This document shows positions 49,711 to 58,131 of a stretch of 64,000 bases of DNA, piece after piece (position 1 is the stretch's first letter; every line of letters starts with the position of its first letter). The stretch spans positions 1 through 64,000 of the forward strand of contig JAAYHS010000192.1 in the NCBI GenBank assembly GCA_012735315.1, written 5' to 3'. The stretch is from Bacillota bacterium. GTDB lineage: Bacteria > Bacillota > UBA4882 > UBA8346. The position numbers were made by a program, and so were the translations under genes. The notes under the pieces were generated by a model. That model was not told where the DNA came from and did no database searches. It was given only the letters and a program-made list of their open reading frames with translations.

Positions 49711-50433
49711 ATGATTGAAAATATAGCCGAATTAACGCTAGATGAAATCGAAAATATTGAAAAGTTAAGTATGAGATGGCTTTACCAATCCGTATTAGAT
49801 TTTGGTTTCGAATCATATGTTATTTTTTACCATTCTCCTGATGATGTAAAAGATGTCGCTGAAGATGTAACAAGAGAAATTCTTGACAGATTACCGGGAT
49901 TTAACATCCAGCAGAGAATTTTTGGAACTGTTGATTATAAAAAAGCTAGATATGTAATTTTACCTCATGAAATAGTAAGACAAGCCATATTTGTAGATTC
50001 AAAAGCAGAAAAGGATTCTGATAGAACTGCAACTTTACAAAAATCTCAAACCTCGATGATTATAAAACAAATTCGAAATGGTCAGGCGGTGGAAGTACAA
50101 GGTTTACTTCCATCGATATATACTCATAATAATATGCAATTTTTAACTTCTACGCTACTACTACATTATTTTTATATTGATGATGAAACTTCAGGAAGGC
50201 ACATATTACAGCACATAACTTTATGTTGCATTCCAAATGGTTTATTACAGAATAGATATAATCCAACTCCTAACGACAGTTTTTGGAGAGCTGGGCGGAA
50301 TGCACCAACAAGAAATGAGGAGTTTCGTGTCCGCGTAAGTTTTAATGATTTACAGCAAAAAGCAAATTGGCGAGTTCAAAGAATCAAATTTTTACCGGAA
50401 AGTAAGTCGGTTTCTTCCATATGGAACGATTAA
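49711..50433 (+). CDS. SfiI-family type II restriction endonuclease
   Basis: 240 residues, AT-rich gene. By recall of SfiI the match is colinear: ELTLDEIENIEK at the N-terminus, VAEDVTREILD, GTVDYKKARY, IFVDSKAE, TLQKSQTSM, RYNPTPNDSFWRAG and NEEFRVRVSF. VDSK aligns with the VDAK catalytic Asp-x-Lys of SfiI. SfiI is a tetramer cutting GGCCN5GGCC; the site of this enzyme is not known. ATG 49711 follows GGAAGGATGAAACC. A methylase gene follows after 16 bases. Confidence 0.8.
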   Translation: MIENIAELTLDEIENIEKLSMRWLYQSVLDFGFESYVIFYHSPDDVKDVAEDVTREILDRLPGFNIQQRIFGTVDYKKARYVILPHEIVRQAIFVDSKAEKDSDRTATLQKSQTSMIIKQIRNGQAVEVQGLLPSIYTHNNMQFLTSTLLLHYFYIDDETSGRHILQHITLCCIPNGLLQNRYNPTPNDSFWRAGRNAPTRNEEFRVRVSFNDLQQKANWRVQRIKFLPESKSVSSIWND

Positions 50434-50449
50434 ATGGGTAGGTGAAAGC

Positions 50450-51448
50450 ATGGAATATTTAGATATTGATCAAGTATATTTAGGTGATTCAAGAGAGTTA
50501 CTAAAAAAAGTAAAGCCAAATTCTGTCGATCTGAGTATTTGGTCACCACCTTACCACGTTGGGAAAAAATATGAGCAAGAAATGCAATACGATGATTGGC
50601 TTTCTTTATTAGATACAGTTATTTCTTTACACTTTGATATTTTAAAGCCAGGTGGTTTTCTGGTTATTAATATTGCTGATATTCTGTGTTTCAAAGACGA
50701 AAAAATACCCAGAATAATGGCGGAAAATGTTAGCCGTCGAAAAGTACCGATAACTAAAGAACAAATATTAAAAACCTGGAGCGAATATCCAGGTTATAAT
50801 AGAAGACAAATTGCCGAGATACTTGGATGTAGTGAACAGACAGTTGATAGGAGATTAAAAGGGAACAATATACGTGGTGGAAAATACACACCTCAGACTA
50901 GGGTTAAATTAGTCGGCGGTCTTTTAGAAGATATGGCTTATAATGCTTCTCTTTACTTATATGACCGTAGGATATGGGTAAAAGATCCGGCATGGGAAAA
51001 CAGCAGATGGCATACAATATCTTATCGTGCTATAGACGAATTTGAATATGTTTATATTTTTTGGAAACCCGGCATTACTACCGTTAATCGTGAACGACTA
51101 TCAAAAGATGAATGGACAAATTGGGGGTCTCGAGGAGTTTGGTTTATCCCTTCAGTACGAGCTAATGATAATCATGAGGCTAAGTTCCCTTTAGAATTAC
51201 CAAGGAGAATCATTCAGTTACTCAGTGAGCCAAATGATTTAGTAATGGATTGCTTTATTGGAAGTGGGACAACTGCTGTTGCCGCAATACTTGAAAACCG
51301 TCATTTTATTGGTATAGATAAGGAACCTTCTTACGTTGAATTAGCGAGAAAAGCATGCAAAGACGCACGAATTGGTAAAATAAAGGTAGAACGACGATTA
51401 CCACCTGAAAATCAAAACCTTAGTTTATTTGATAGCAAAGTGATTTAG
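50450..51448 (+). CDS. DNA modification methyltransferase (SPPY class), partner of SfiI-like enzyme
   Basis: 332 residues, beta-class site-specific methylase. The catalytic motif SIWSPPYHVG (about residue 30) is of the SPPY type typical of N4-cytosine methylases; the SAM motif comes late, DCFIGSGTTAVAAIL...FIGIDKE (about 268-295). Between is a target-recognition insert with an HTH-like RRQIAEILGCSEQTVDRRLK. Start ATG 50450 has GGTGAAAGC before; upstream codons overlap the nuclease gene. It should protect the host against the preceding nuclease. Confidence 0.88.
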   Translation: MEYLDIDQVYLGDSRELLKKVKPNSVDLSIWSPPYHVGKKYEQEMQYDDWLSLLDTVISLHFDILKPGGFLVINIADILCFKDEKIPRIMAENVSRRKVPITKEQILKTWSEYPGYNRRQIAEILGCSEQTVDRRLKGNNIRGGKYTPQTRVKLVGGLLEDMAYNASLYLYDRRIWVKDPAWENSRWHTISYRAIDEFEYVYIFWKPGITTVNRERLSKDEWTNWGSRGVWFIPSVRANDNHEAKFPLELPRRIIQLLSEPNDLVMDCFIGSGTTAVAAILENRHFIGIDKEPSYVELARKACKDARIGKIKVERRLPPENQNLSLFDSKVI

Positions 51449-51458
51449 TTATCTTAGG

Positions 51459-51486
51459 GCGATGTTTATAATAACATCGCTTTTTT
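51459..51486 (+). terminator. Terminator of the R-M operon
   Basis: GCGATGTT (51459-51466), loop TATAAT, AACATCGC (51473-51480), then TTTTTT. Confidence 0.9.
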
Positions 51487-51632
51487 AGCATATTAAAGAA
51501 TTGAAGACACGCTCCATGGCTATTGATGGAATGGCGGTTACGCGTTTAACAAATAATTGCAATAATAGGCCTTGCGTCTTGATCGGGTAACCAACATTGT
51601 TCCGTCGCCATGGATATACTTTTTAGGATGAG

Positions 51633-52223
51633 TTGTTAGACTTATACCATTCCGTCGACAAACAGTTGTGGATTGAATATAAAAACGGAAATTTAACGTT
51701 GGATGAAGTATTAAACTCAAGGTTTTCAAAAACCATGTCGCAGTTGGGTGAAATTGTGGATGGCGCGGAATGGGAAAAAGAATATCGGGAATTTTTGGAT
51801 ATGGGACATCAATTGATCGATGGAGCGTTGGAGGTATGTCGGAGATTATCCGTATCGCATAGGCTATTTGTTATAACGAACGGTGTCAGAAAAACTCAGA
51901 TAAATCGTCTAAAGCTGGCGGGATTATATGGTTTTTTCGAAGACATTTTTGATTCTCAAAGCATTGGATTCTCAAAGCCGTCAAAAGAATTTTTCAGTTA
52001 TGTGATGAGACATATTAAGGATTTTAATGTAAGGGAAGCGCTTATAATCGGGGATTCTTTATATATGGATATCAAAGGCGGTCTCTTGGCGGGAATTGAT
52101 ACCTGCTGGTTCAATAGAAAGTCGCAGCAATGCTCTGCAGAAATTCAAAGCACCTATACAATTATAAGTTTAGCGGAATTATGCGACATTTGTGATCGAA
52201 AAAAGAGCATTATAAGTAGTTAA
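51633..52223 (+). pseudogene. HAD-family hydrolase (YjjG-like), 5'-truncated
   Basis: The readable part matches the cap and core of pyrimidine 5'-nucleotidase-like HAD proteins: motif II VITNG (about residue 88), SIGFSKPSKEFF with the motif III Lys, and motif IV IIGDSLYMDIKGG. The first 35-40 residues with the DxDxT nucleophile are missing; a TAG lies in frame just upstream. ATG 51610 opens MDILF in another frame, which could be a remnant of the true start. The breakpoint is at the edge of the restriction island, so an insertion/deletion there probably broke it. Confidence 0.7.
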
Positions 52224-52415
52224 TTTTTGAAATAATCGTCGTTGCGTCCCCACGTCCGCCTAGATGAAATTTCGGGCCTTTTGAAAATGGCTGTCTTTTA
52301 AGGGACGCATTGAGCCCGCAATCATGAAGGGCGGAAAGGATGGGATGGAACAATGGAGAAAAATCTGATCGAAATCGGTTTCTGGGGAAAAGGCAAAAAT
52401 CTCACGAGGTAAACC

Positions 52416-53237
52416 ATGTCCCACCCGACTCTCACCAAAAAACAGCTCAATGAAGCCCGCGCTAAACTCAACCGGCTCAATGACGGCCGGAAGATTCATG
52501 ACGACGCTACCGCCCGCCGGTTCATTAAGGAACGGGGATTCGTATTGTTAATGCCGATCGAGGGGATTCCGCTTCCCAGTCTCTCCGCGGCGGACGATGA
52601 CTTGCCGTGGCCGGGCTATAACATCACCGACCGGGCCTGGGAATGGAAGGAGACTTTGCCCGAACGGAAGCTGTGCGCTTACACCAAGCTAATCCATGGT
52701 AGGGGTACCTTCATCGATTGGGGGATCTATCCGGCCTTCCTCAAGGTATATGGACCCGACGGGGACTTGGATTATGAATATGAAAACGGTAGGTTGAACG
52801 TAGTCGAACGGGACCTCTGCCGGGTTATCCAAGATTATGGTCCGATTGATTCCCGGCAATTATGGGCAAGGGTCAAACCGATTTTCGGAGGAAAGCGAAG
52901 TCGGTTTACCGCCGCCTTGGAGCGGCTTCAATCCCGTTTCTTCATTACCGTGGCGGGCGGCTCTTTGGAAGGCTGGACCTTGCATACCTGGGATCTAGTG
53001 GAGCGGCAAGTTCCACAGGAGGTCTTGGCAAACCTTCCCGCCAAGGAAGAAGCCAGGGCGATTATCCTCGACCGGACCATCCGGAATTGTGTGGCCGTTG
53101 CCGAGGGAAAACTGCGTTCAATCTTGAAATGGCCCGTCCCGGATCTGAATCGATGCCTTGAGGCGTTGAAGCGGAAGGGGGATGTCTCCGCGGTTCGGGT
53201 GGAAGGAGAAAAGACGCCTTGGCTGATGCATGGGTGA
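52416..53237 (+). CDS. AlkZ-related winged-helix protein
   Basis: 273 residues of the AlkZ/YcaQ-like group by eye: early FVLLMPIEGIPLPSL, WPGYNITDRAWEWKETL and a run of winged-helix-like modules (VVERDLCRVIQDYGPIDSRQLW, RFTAALERLQSRFFITV, ILKWPVPDLNRCLEALKRKGDV). AlkZ proteins are DNA glycosylases for crosslinks or alkylated bases; this shorter relative may not have the same catalysis. The start ATG 52416 has ACGAGG about 7 bases upstream. Stand-alone gene; DUF1540 follows after 54 bases. Confidence 0.6.
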   Translation: MSHPTLTKKQLNEARAKLNRLNDGRKIHDDATARRFIKERGFVLLMPIEGIPLPSLSAADDDLPWPGYNITDRAWEWKETLPERKLCAYTKLIHGRGTFIDWGIYPAFLKVYGPDGDLDYEYENGRLNVVERDLCRVIQDYGPIDSRQLWARVKPIFGGKRSRFTAALERLQSRFFITVAGGSLEGWTLHTWDLVERQVPQEVLANLPAKEEARAIILDRTIRNCVAVAEGKLRSILKWPVPDLNRCLEALKRKGDVSAVRVEGEKTPWLMHG

Positions 53238-53291
53238 AAAAATTTCGGGTATTCTATAAATAATTAATTCCATTAAAGGAGATGTAGAGGA

Positions 53292-53483
53292 ATGCCCGAT
53301 GTCAATTGTACCGTGAACACCTGTAAGTATTGGGAGGACGGCAATCTTTGCAATGCCCAACAGATCGTGATTCAAAACGATGAGGAGGGCGGTTTTCCGC
53401 CAAACGTTAATCTCAAGCAACTTTCAGCCACTCCGGCCCAGTCCGAGGATGAAACTTGTTGCCAAACGTTTAAATTAAAGTAG
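53292..53483 (+). CDS. DUF1540 domain protein
   Basis: 63 residues with the Cys pattern of DUF1540: VNCTVNTCKYWEDGNLCNA at the N-terminus and ETCCQTF near the C-terminus. This family is common in spore-forming Firmicutes and is probably a small metal-binding protein; its function is not known. AAAGGAGATGTAGAGGA precedes ATG 53292. A strong terminator follows. Confidence 0.88.
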   Translation: MPDVNCTVNTCKYWEDGNLCNAQQIVIQNDEEGGFPPNVNLKQLSATPAQSEDETCCQTFKLK

Positions 53484-53490
53484 TTCAAAG

Positions 53491-53527
53491 AATCCCTCTC
53501 CGGAAAGAAACCGGAGAGGGATTTTTT
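53491..53527 (+). terminator. Rho-independent terminator
   Basis: AATCCCTCTCCGG (53491-53503) and CCGGAGAGGGATT (53511-53523), then TTTT. Confidence 0.92.
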
Positions 53528-53668
53528 ATGAGAAAATGTCTCTTCATCAAAACGGATTCGTAAAACAGGTTATATGTGATATGTTGGCGAATGTTACTAT
53601 ATAACTTAGCGCTTCTAACAATGATAACACTATTTTCATTTTAAACGATACTCGATAGGGGGACAATC

Positions 53669-54430
53669 GTGAAAAAAATTACCGCGTTTATCGGCAGCGC
53701 TCGAAAAAAAGGAACCTATTCGGCTGTTCAGGAATTTGAAAAGAACTTAAAAAAACTTGGTGACATTGTTTTTGAGTACGTTTTTTTGAACGACTATAAG
53801 CTCGAGTTTTGTAGCGGGTGCAAGTTATGCTTTGATAAAGGCGAGGGATTCTGCCCTTACAACGATGATCGTGATGCGCTGATCGCAAAAATGGAAGAGT
53901 CGGATGGCGTCGTTTTCGCAAGTCCGAGTTATGCGTTTCAAGTTTCAGGGCGAATGAAAAATTTTATCGACCGGATCGCTTTTATCTATCATAGACCGAG
54001 ATTTTTCAAAAAAACCTTCACAGCTATCGGAACGCAGTTTATCCCCTTTGGGAACCAAACTCAAAAATATCTGGAAAGCGTGGGGAATAATTTGGGTTTT
54101 GAGGTGCTAAAGGGTACAACGGTGATTATCCCTGAGCCGATACAGGAAAAACAGCTTAAAAAATTAAAAGCGAATATCAAGAGCTTATCGGAGAGGTTTT
54201 ATAAAAGATTAAACATGAAAAAACCGGTTAAACCTTCATTGTTTAAGATAATGATATTTAGAATGACACGCTCGGGGCTTCAAAGCTCAGATCTAAAACT
54301 TTATGATTATGAGTATTATAAAGAAAATGGTTGGTTTAAGTCCGGCTATTATTACGATATTAATTTGGGACCTATTCAAAAAGCGGTAGGCGGATTTTCC
54401 GATTTTTTGGGGCGAAAGTTATTTAAATAG
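53669..54430 (+). CDS. Flavodoxin-fold NAD(P)H-dependent oxidoreductase
   Basis: 253 residues of the FMN-reductase/iron-sulfur-flavoprotein group. FIGSARKKGTYSAVQEFEK (FMN phosphate loop), CSGCKLCFDKGEGFCPYNDDRD (Cys motif seen in this family) and FASPSYAFQVSGRMKNFIDR (FMN/active site) are clear. The last 90 residues form an extra C-terminal helical part. Likely reduces quinones, nitro compounds or disulfides with FMN; the partner is unknown. AGGGGGACAATC precedes its start GTG/ATG region; codon 53669 is GTG. Confidence 0.85.
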   Translation: MKKITAFIGSARKKGTYSAVQEFEKNLKKLGDIVFEYVFLNDYKLEFCSGCKLCFDKGEGFCPYNDDRDALIAKMEESDGVVFASPSYAFQVSGRMKNFIDRIAFIYHRPRFFKKTFTAIGTQFIPFGNQTQKYLESVGNNLGFEVLKGTTVIIPEPIQEKQLKKLKANIKSLSERFYKRLNMKKPVKPSLFKIMIFRMTRSGLQSSDLKLYDYEYYKENGWFKSGYYYDINLGPIQKAVGGFSDFLGRKLFK

Positions 54431-54474
54431 GTTGTGAATAGATAGCTGAGTGCGAGCGTTTTCGGGATTGAGCT

Positions 54475-54505
54475 AAAAGCCCCAAACACCTGCGGCGTTT
54501 GGGGC
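54475..54505 (-). terminator. Rho-independent terminator, minus strand
   Basis: GCCCCAAACACC (54479-54490), loop TGC, GGCGTTTGGGGC (54494-54505); on the minus strand TTTT follows. It serves the helical anchored protein and may also stop the flavoprotein transcript. Confidence 0.8.
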
Positions 54506-54530
54506 AAGTATCTCTATCAAACTACCCATC

Positions 54531-55028
54531 TTACCGGGAAAAAAGCAGCCTTATCAAGAAACCGACGATGCCGGCGGCTAAACCGCAATAGAATATTTTT
54601 ACCATATCGTTTAACAGTTGCTCTCCCTTGGAGAGTTTTATTTTTTGACGGTCGATGTAAGAGTGACTTTCTCTTAAAATTGAAGCCTTCAAGCTCAGTA
54701 GTTGGGAGGTTACTTGAGAGGAGGGTTGTTGCCAGTTGTTGACCAGAAAATCATAGAACGCGTCGTATTGGGTATCGATAAAACCGTTCATGGAACTGCG
54801 GATTAGTTCCCATTCTTTGGGTTTGGAAATAAAAGACCTGACCTCTGCTAAAATATCCAGGACTTCATTCGTTAACAGCTTGACGCTCTGCTCCAGGTAT
54901 TGTTCGGCGCCGGAAGGGGTTTTAGTAAGTCCTTTGCGGGCCAATTCATACCGGATTTGCTCAGTCCCGGTCTTGAGATTTTGTTCCGATTTCTCGGTCA
55001 AGGTTTTTAAATTTTCCAGAATTGTCAT
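54531..55028 (-). CDS. Tail-anchored helical hypothetical protein
   Basis: 165 residues, helical throughout, with a single hydrophobic segment at the very C-terminus (about 143-162, IFYCGLAAGIVGFLIRLLF), so probably tail-anchored with a cytoplasmic head. Two long amphipathic helices (about 1-30 and 45-70) may pair as coiled coil. No family recognised. GGTGGAAATTAG lies before ATG 55028. It diverges from uvrB. Confidence 0.65.
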   Translation of the reverse strand: MTILENLKTLTEKSEQNLKTGTEQIRYELARKGLTKTPSGAEQYLEQSVKLLTNEVLDILAEVRSFISKPKEWELIRSSMNGFIDTQYDAFYDFLVNNWQQPSSQVTSQLLSLKASILRESHSYIDRQKIKLSKGEQLLNDMVKIFYCGLAAGIVGFLIRLLFSR

Positions 55029-55240
55029 CTAATTTCCACCTTTATAATTTAAACTCTTAAGATCTTTTTCGGCAATTTTTTTCCATTCCTTTCTGGGGAT
55101 TAAGACCTATTTAGAATAAAAGATCAGCCCCTCGATAAGGCGACTCGGTGAATCAATCGGCGAAGGAGTTTTAATAATATGTTAAATTTTTTGGACGCTT
55201 AAAAAAGAATGATAAGCGGCAGGAAAGTAGGTTAATTTAT

Positions 55241-55254
55241 CGAATATTTGTTCG
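55241..55254 (+). promoter_or_regulatory. LexA (SOS) box upstream of uvrB
   Basis: CGAATATTTGTTCG fits the Firmicute LexA operator CGAACN4GTTCG with one mismatch in the left half. It sits just before the -35 of the predicted uvrB promoter. Confidence 0.65.
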
Positions 55255-55255
55255 A

Positions 55256-55283
55256 TTGATTTCGTGATTGATTACGTTAAAAT
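55256..55283 (+). promoter_or_regulatory. Predicted uvrB promoter
   Basis: TTGATT (55256-55261), 16 bases, TAAAAT (55278-55283), 118 bases before the start codon. The rest of the 370-base gap shows nothing else. Confidence 0.5.
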
Positions 55284-55401
55284 AGAGATAATGATTCATC
55301 GCCAAATCAAAAACAGCCGCTTGTTGCTGAATCCCAAGGTTAAAACCGGCGGTTGACTTGAATTACAAACGATCGGCGACGGGATTTTAAGAGGTGAAAT
55401 T

Positions 55402-57378
55402 TTGAAGAATAAATTCCGGTTTCATTCCGAATATCAACCGGCGGGCGATCAACCGGAAGCGATCGCCCAATTGACGGAGGGAATCAAAGCCGGTCTCAGG
55501 GACCAGGTTTTATTGGGCGTGACCGGTTCCGGAAAAACTTTCACCATGGCCAAGGTGATCGAGGCGGTCCAAAAACCGACTTTGGTTTTGGCTCATAATA
55601 AAACCTTGGCGGCGCAGCTTTACAGTGAATTCAAGGAGTTTTTCCCGGAGAACGCGGTTGAGTATTTCGTCAGTTATTATGATTATTATCAGCCGGAGGC
55701 TTATGTTCCGCAGACCGACTTATATATTGAGAAGGATTCCAGCATTAACGATGAAATCGACCGGTTGCGCCATGCAGCCACTTCGGCGTTGCTTTCCCGG
55801 AAAGACGTGATCATCGTGGCCAGCGTTTCTTGTATTTATGGCTTGGGTTCTCCCGAGGATTACGAAACTTTGACGCTTTCCTTGAAATCCGGGGAGTTCC
55901 GGGAACGCGACCAAATCCTCCGCCGTTTGGTGGGCATTCAGTACAGCCGGAACGATATCGGTTTCACGCGGGGCACTTTCCGGGTCCGGGGCGATGTGAT
56001 CGAGATAATACCCGTCTATGGGGAGAGCATCATCCGGATCGAGCTTTTTGGGGATGAGGTTGAAAGGATTATCGAGGTTGATCCTTTGACCGGCGAAGTG
56101 CTTCAAAACTTGGAAGAGGTGGCGATTTATCCGGCGACTCACTATATCACTTCGGAAGAAAAGATGAAGGCGGCCATCGTTGCCATCGAGGCCGAGTTGG
56201 AAGAGCGGCTTCGGGAGTTGCGCGAGGCGGGTCTTCTTTTGGAAGCCCAACGTCTGGAACAGCGGACCCGTTTTGACCTGGAAATGATGACGGAGGTCGG
56301 ATACTGCCAGGGGATCGAGAATTACTCGCGCTATCTGACGGGCCGCGGCCCCGGGGAACCTCCCGCCACCCTCTTGGATTATTTTCCGAAGGATTATTTA
56401 ATGTTCATCGATGAGTCCCATGTGACCATTCCCCAAGTGGGCGGCATGTACGCCGGTGACCGTTCCCGCAAGGAAACGCTGGTTAAATACGGGTTTAGAC
56501 TGCCGTCGGCCTTGGATAACCGTCCGCTCCGGTTTAACGAGTTCGAGGAACGGATCAATCAAGTAATCTACGTTTCGGCTACTCCGGGCCCTTATGAGCT
56601 GAAGAGGGCCGGCAAAGTGGTGGAACAGATCATCCGTCCCACCGGTTTAGTGGACCCGGAGATTATAGTCCGTCCGGTTAAAGGGCAGATTGACGATTTG
56701 ATGGAAGAGATTAGGGTTAGGACGGAACGAGATGAGCGGGTATTGGTGACCACTTTGACTAAGAAAATGGCGGAAGACCTTACCGAATATTTGGAAAGCG
56801 TCGGGATTAGGGTCAGATATTTGCATTCGGAGATCGACACCCTCGAACGGGTGGTAATTTTGAGAGACCTGCGTTTGGGTAAATTCGACGTGTTGGTCGG
56901 GATTAACCTGCTCCGGGAAGGTTTGGACCTGCCGGAGGTTTCGCTGGTGGCGATTTTAGACGCGGATAAGGAAGGTTTTCTGAGGTCGGAGACTTCACTG
57001 ATCCAAACGATTGGGAGGGCCGCCCGTAATGTGGAGGGGCGGGTGATAATGTACGCCGATAAGATTACCGATTCGATGCGGCGGGCGATTGATGAAACCA
57101 ACCGGCGGCGTCAAAAACAGCTTAAATATAACCAGGAACACGGAATTACTCCCGAATCAGTCAGGAAAGCGGTCCGGGATCTGATCAGCGCCGAACAGGC
57201 GGCCGAGGAGAAGGTGGAGTACGAAGTCGGACGAAATCCGCAGCTGACCCCGGACGAAATCAGAGAAAAGATCAAGACTTTGGAAACGGAAATGTTAAAG
57301 GCCGCCTCCAAGTTGGAATTCGAGAAAGCTGCCGAGTTGCGGGATGAGATGCGGAAGTGGGAGAAATTTCTTAATTAG
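55402..57378 (+). CDS. uvrB: Excinuclease ABC subunit B
   Basis: Damage-verifying helicase-like subunit of nucleotide excision repair, 658 residues. GVTGSGKT Walker A (about 40), the beta-hairpin [15 protein letters not shown] (about 93-107), DESH (about 338), helicase motifs V/VI ([26 protein letters not shown]) and the C-terminal UVR domain ([13 protein letters not shown]) that binds UvrC. Start TTG 55402 has GAGGTG 7 bases upstream. uvrA follows after an IVP-type insert, although the two are usually adjacent. Confidence 0.97.
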   Translation: MKNKFRFHSEYQPAGDQPEAIAQLTEGIKAGLRDQVLLGVTGSGKTFTMAKVIEAVQKPTLVLAHNKTLAAQLYSEFKEFFPENAVEYFVSYYDYYQPEAYVPQTDLYIEKDSSINDEIDRLRHAATSALLSRKDVIIVASVSCIYGLGSPEDYETLTLSLKSGEFRERDQILRRLVGIQYSRNDIGFTRGTFRVRGDVIEIIPVYGESIIRIELFGDEVERIIEVDPLTGEVLQNLEEVAIYPATHYITSEEKMKAAIVAIEAELEERLRELREAGLLLEAQRLEQRTRFDLEMMTEVGYCQGIENYSRYLTGRGPGEPPATLLDYFPKDYLMFIDESHVTIPQVGGMYAGDRSRKETLVKYGFRLPSALDNRPLRFNEFEERINQVIYVSATPGPYELKRAGKVVEQIIRPTGLVDPEIIVRPVKGQIDDLMEEIRVRTERDERVLVTTLTKKMAEDLTEYLESVGIRVRYLHSEIDTLERVVILRDLRLGKFDVLVGINLLREGLDLPEVSLVAILDADKEGFLRSETSLIQTIGRAARNVEGRVIMYADKITDSMRRAIDETNRRRQKQLKYNQEHGITPESVRKAVRDLISAEQAAEEKVEYEVGRNPQLTPDEIREKIKTLETEMLKAASKLEFEKAAELRDEMRKWEKFLN

Positions 57379-57391
57379 GGACGGGGTATAT

Positions 57392-57480
57392 CGTTTCGCG
57401 TTCCGGGTTCCGAGTTCCGCGTTTCGTTTTATCGCGTTTTGGGTTTTGTGTTTTGGTTTCACGGTTTCGGGTTTGGAATT
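57392..57480 (+). repeat. GTTCCGGG low-complexity block, left of IVP gene
   Basis: CGTTTCGCGTTCCGGGTTCCG and following GTTCCGCGTTTCG, GTTTTGGG and GTTTCGGG words, the same text type as the 46.6-47.3 kb array. The matching reverse complement stands at 58071-58102. Confidence 0.8.
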
Positions 57481-57573
57481 TTAGGGTTGTGGTTTCAAGT
57501 AAATTTTGGTAGGGTTTTTGGTATTTTTAGGCGGTTCAGACATCTTCGAAATAGTCTGAAGGAAGGTGAACAG

Positions 57574-57963
57574 GTGGGGCGGATCGAAAAATTCTAAGAT
57601 ATCGAAGCTTGGAAATTGATGCGAGAATTAACGAAAGAAATATACACCATAACGCAAGCGGGAGATTTTGCAAAAGACTACGGGTTGCGAGACCAAATTA
57701 GAAGAGCTGCCGTTTCCGTCATGTCGAATATAGCGGAAGGATATGAACGCAATGGAAACCGAGAGTTTCTCCAATTTTTATCGCAAGCCAAAGGTTCAAT
57801 CGGTGAAATTAAAACCCATCTTTATGTGGCGTTGGATGTTGGGTTTATTTCAAATGCTGATTTTGAGCGATTATTTAATGATGCCACCAAAGTTGGTCAA
57901 TTAATCGGCGGTTTGATGAAATATTTAATGGAATCGGAATTTAAAGGGAGTAAATATAAATAA
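57574..57963 (+). pseudogene. Four-helix-bundle IVP-family protein, interrupted by an early stop
   Basis: The family (23S rRNA intervening-sequence proteins, related to Avd) begins with a motif like KFEDLEAWKLARELT. Here GTG 57574, well placed after AAGGAAGGTG, reads VGRIEKF, then TAA (57595-57597), then DIEAWKLMRELTKEIY and the whole rest of the bundle (SVMSNIAEGYERNG, FLQFLSQAKGSIGE) to 57963. A Glu codon to TAA change would explain it. A product could still restart at TTG 57616 or ATG 57619, missing helix 1's tip. It is flanked by facing low-complexity repeats. Confidence 0.8.
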
Positions 57964-58070
57964 GGTTTAACTCTACTCTGAGCAAAATCATTAGATTTTA
58001 CGATATTCAAGTTTTGGTTTTGAGAGAATAATTAACGATTTATTTTCCGGGTTGACTCTCGAAGGATTTT

Positions 58071-58102
58071 AACGCGGAACGATGAACGCGGAACCCGGAA
58101 CG
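58071..58102 (-). repeat. GTTCCGGG low-complexity block, right of IVP gene (inverted)
   Basis: AACGCGGAACGATGAACGCG and GGAACCCGGAACG read, on the other strand, as CGTTCCGGGTTCCGCGTT, matching 57398-57415 at nearly all positions. It ends 30 bases before uvrA. Confidence 0.8.
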
Positions 58103-58131
58103 AATTAAAGATATTTACTGGAGGATTTTTA

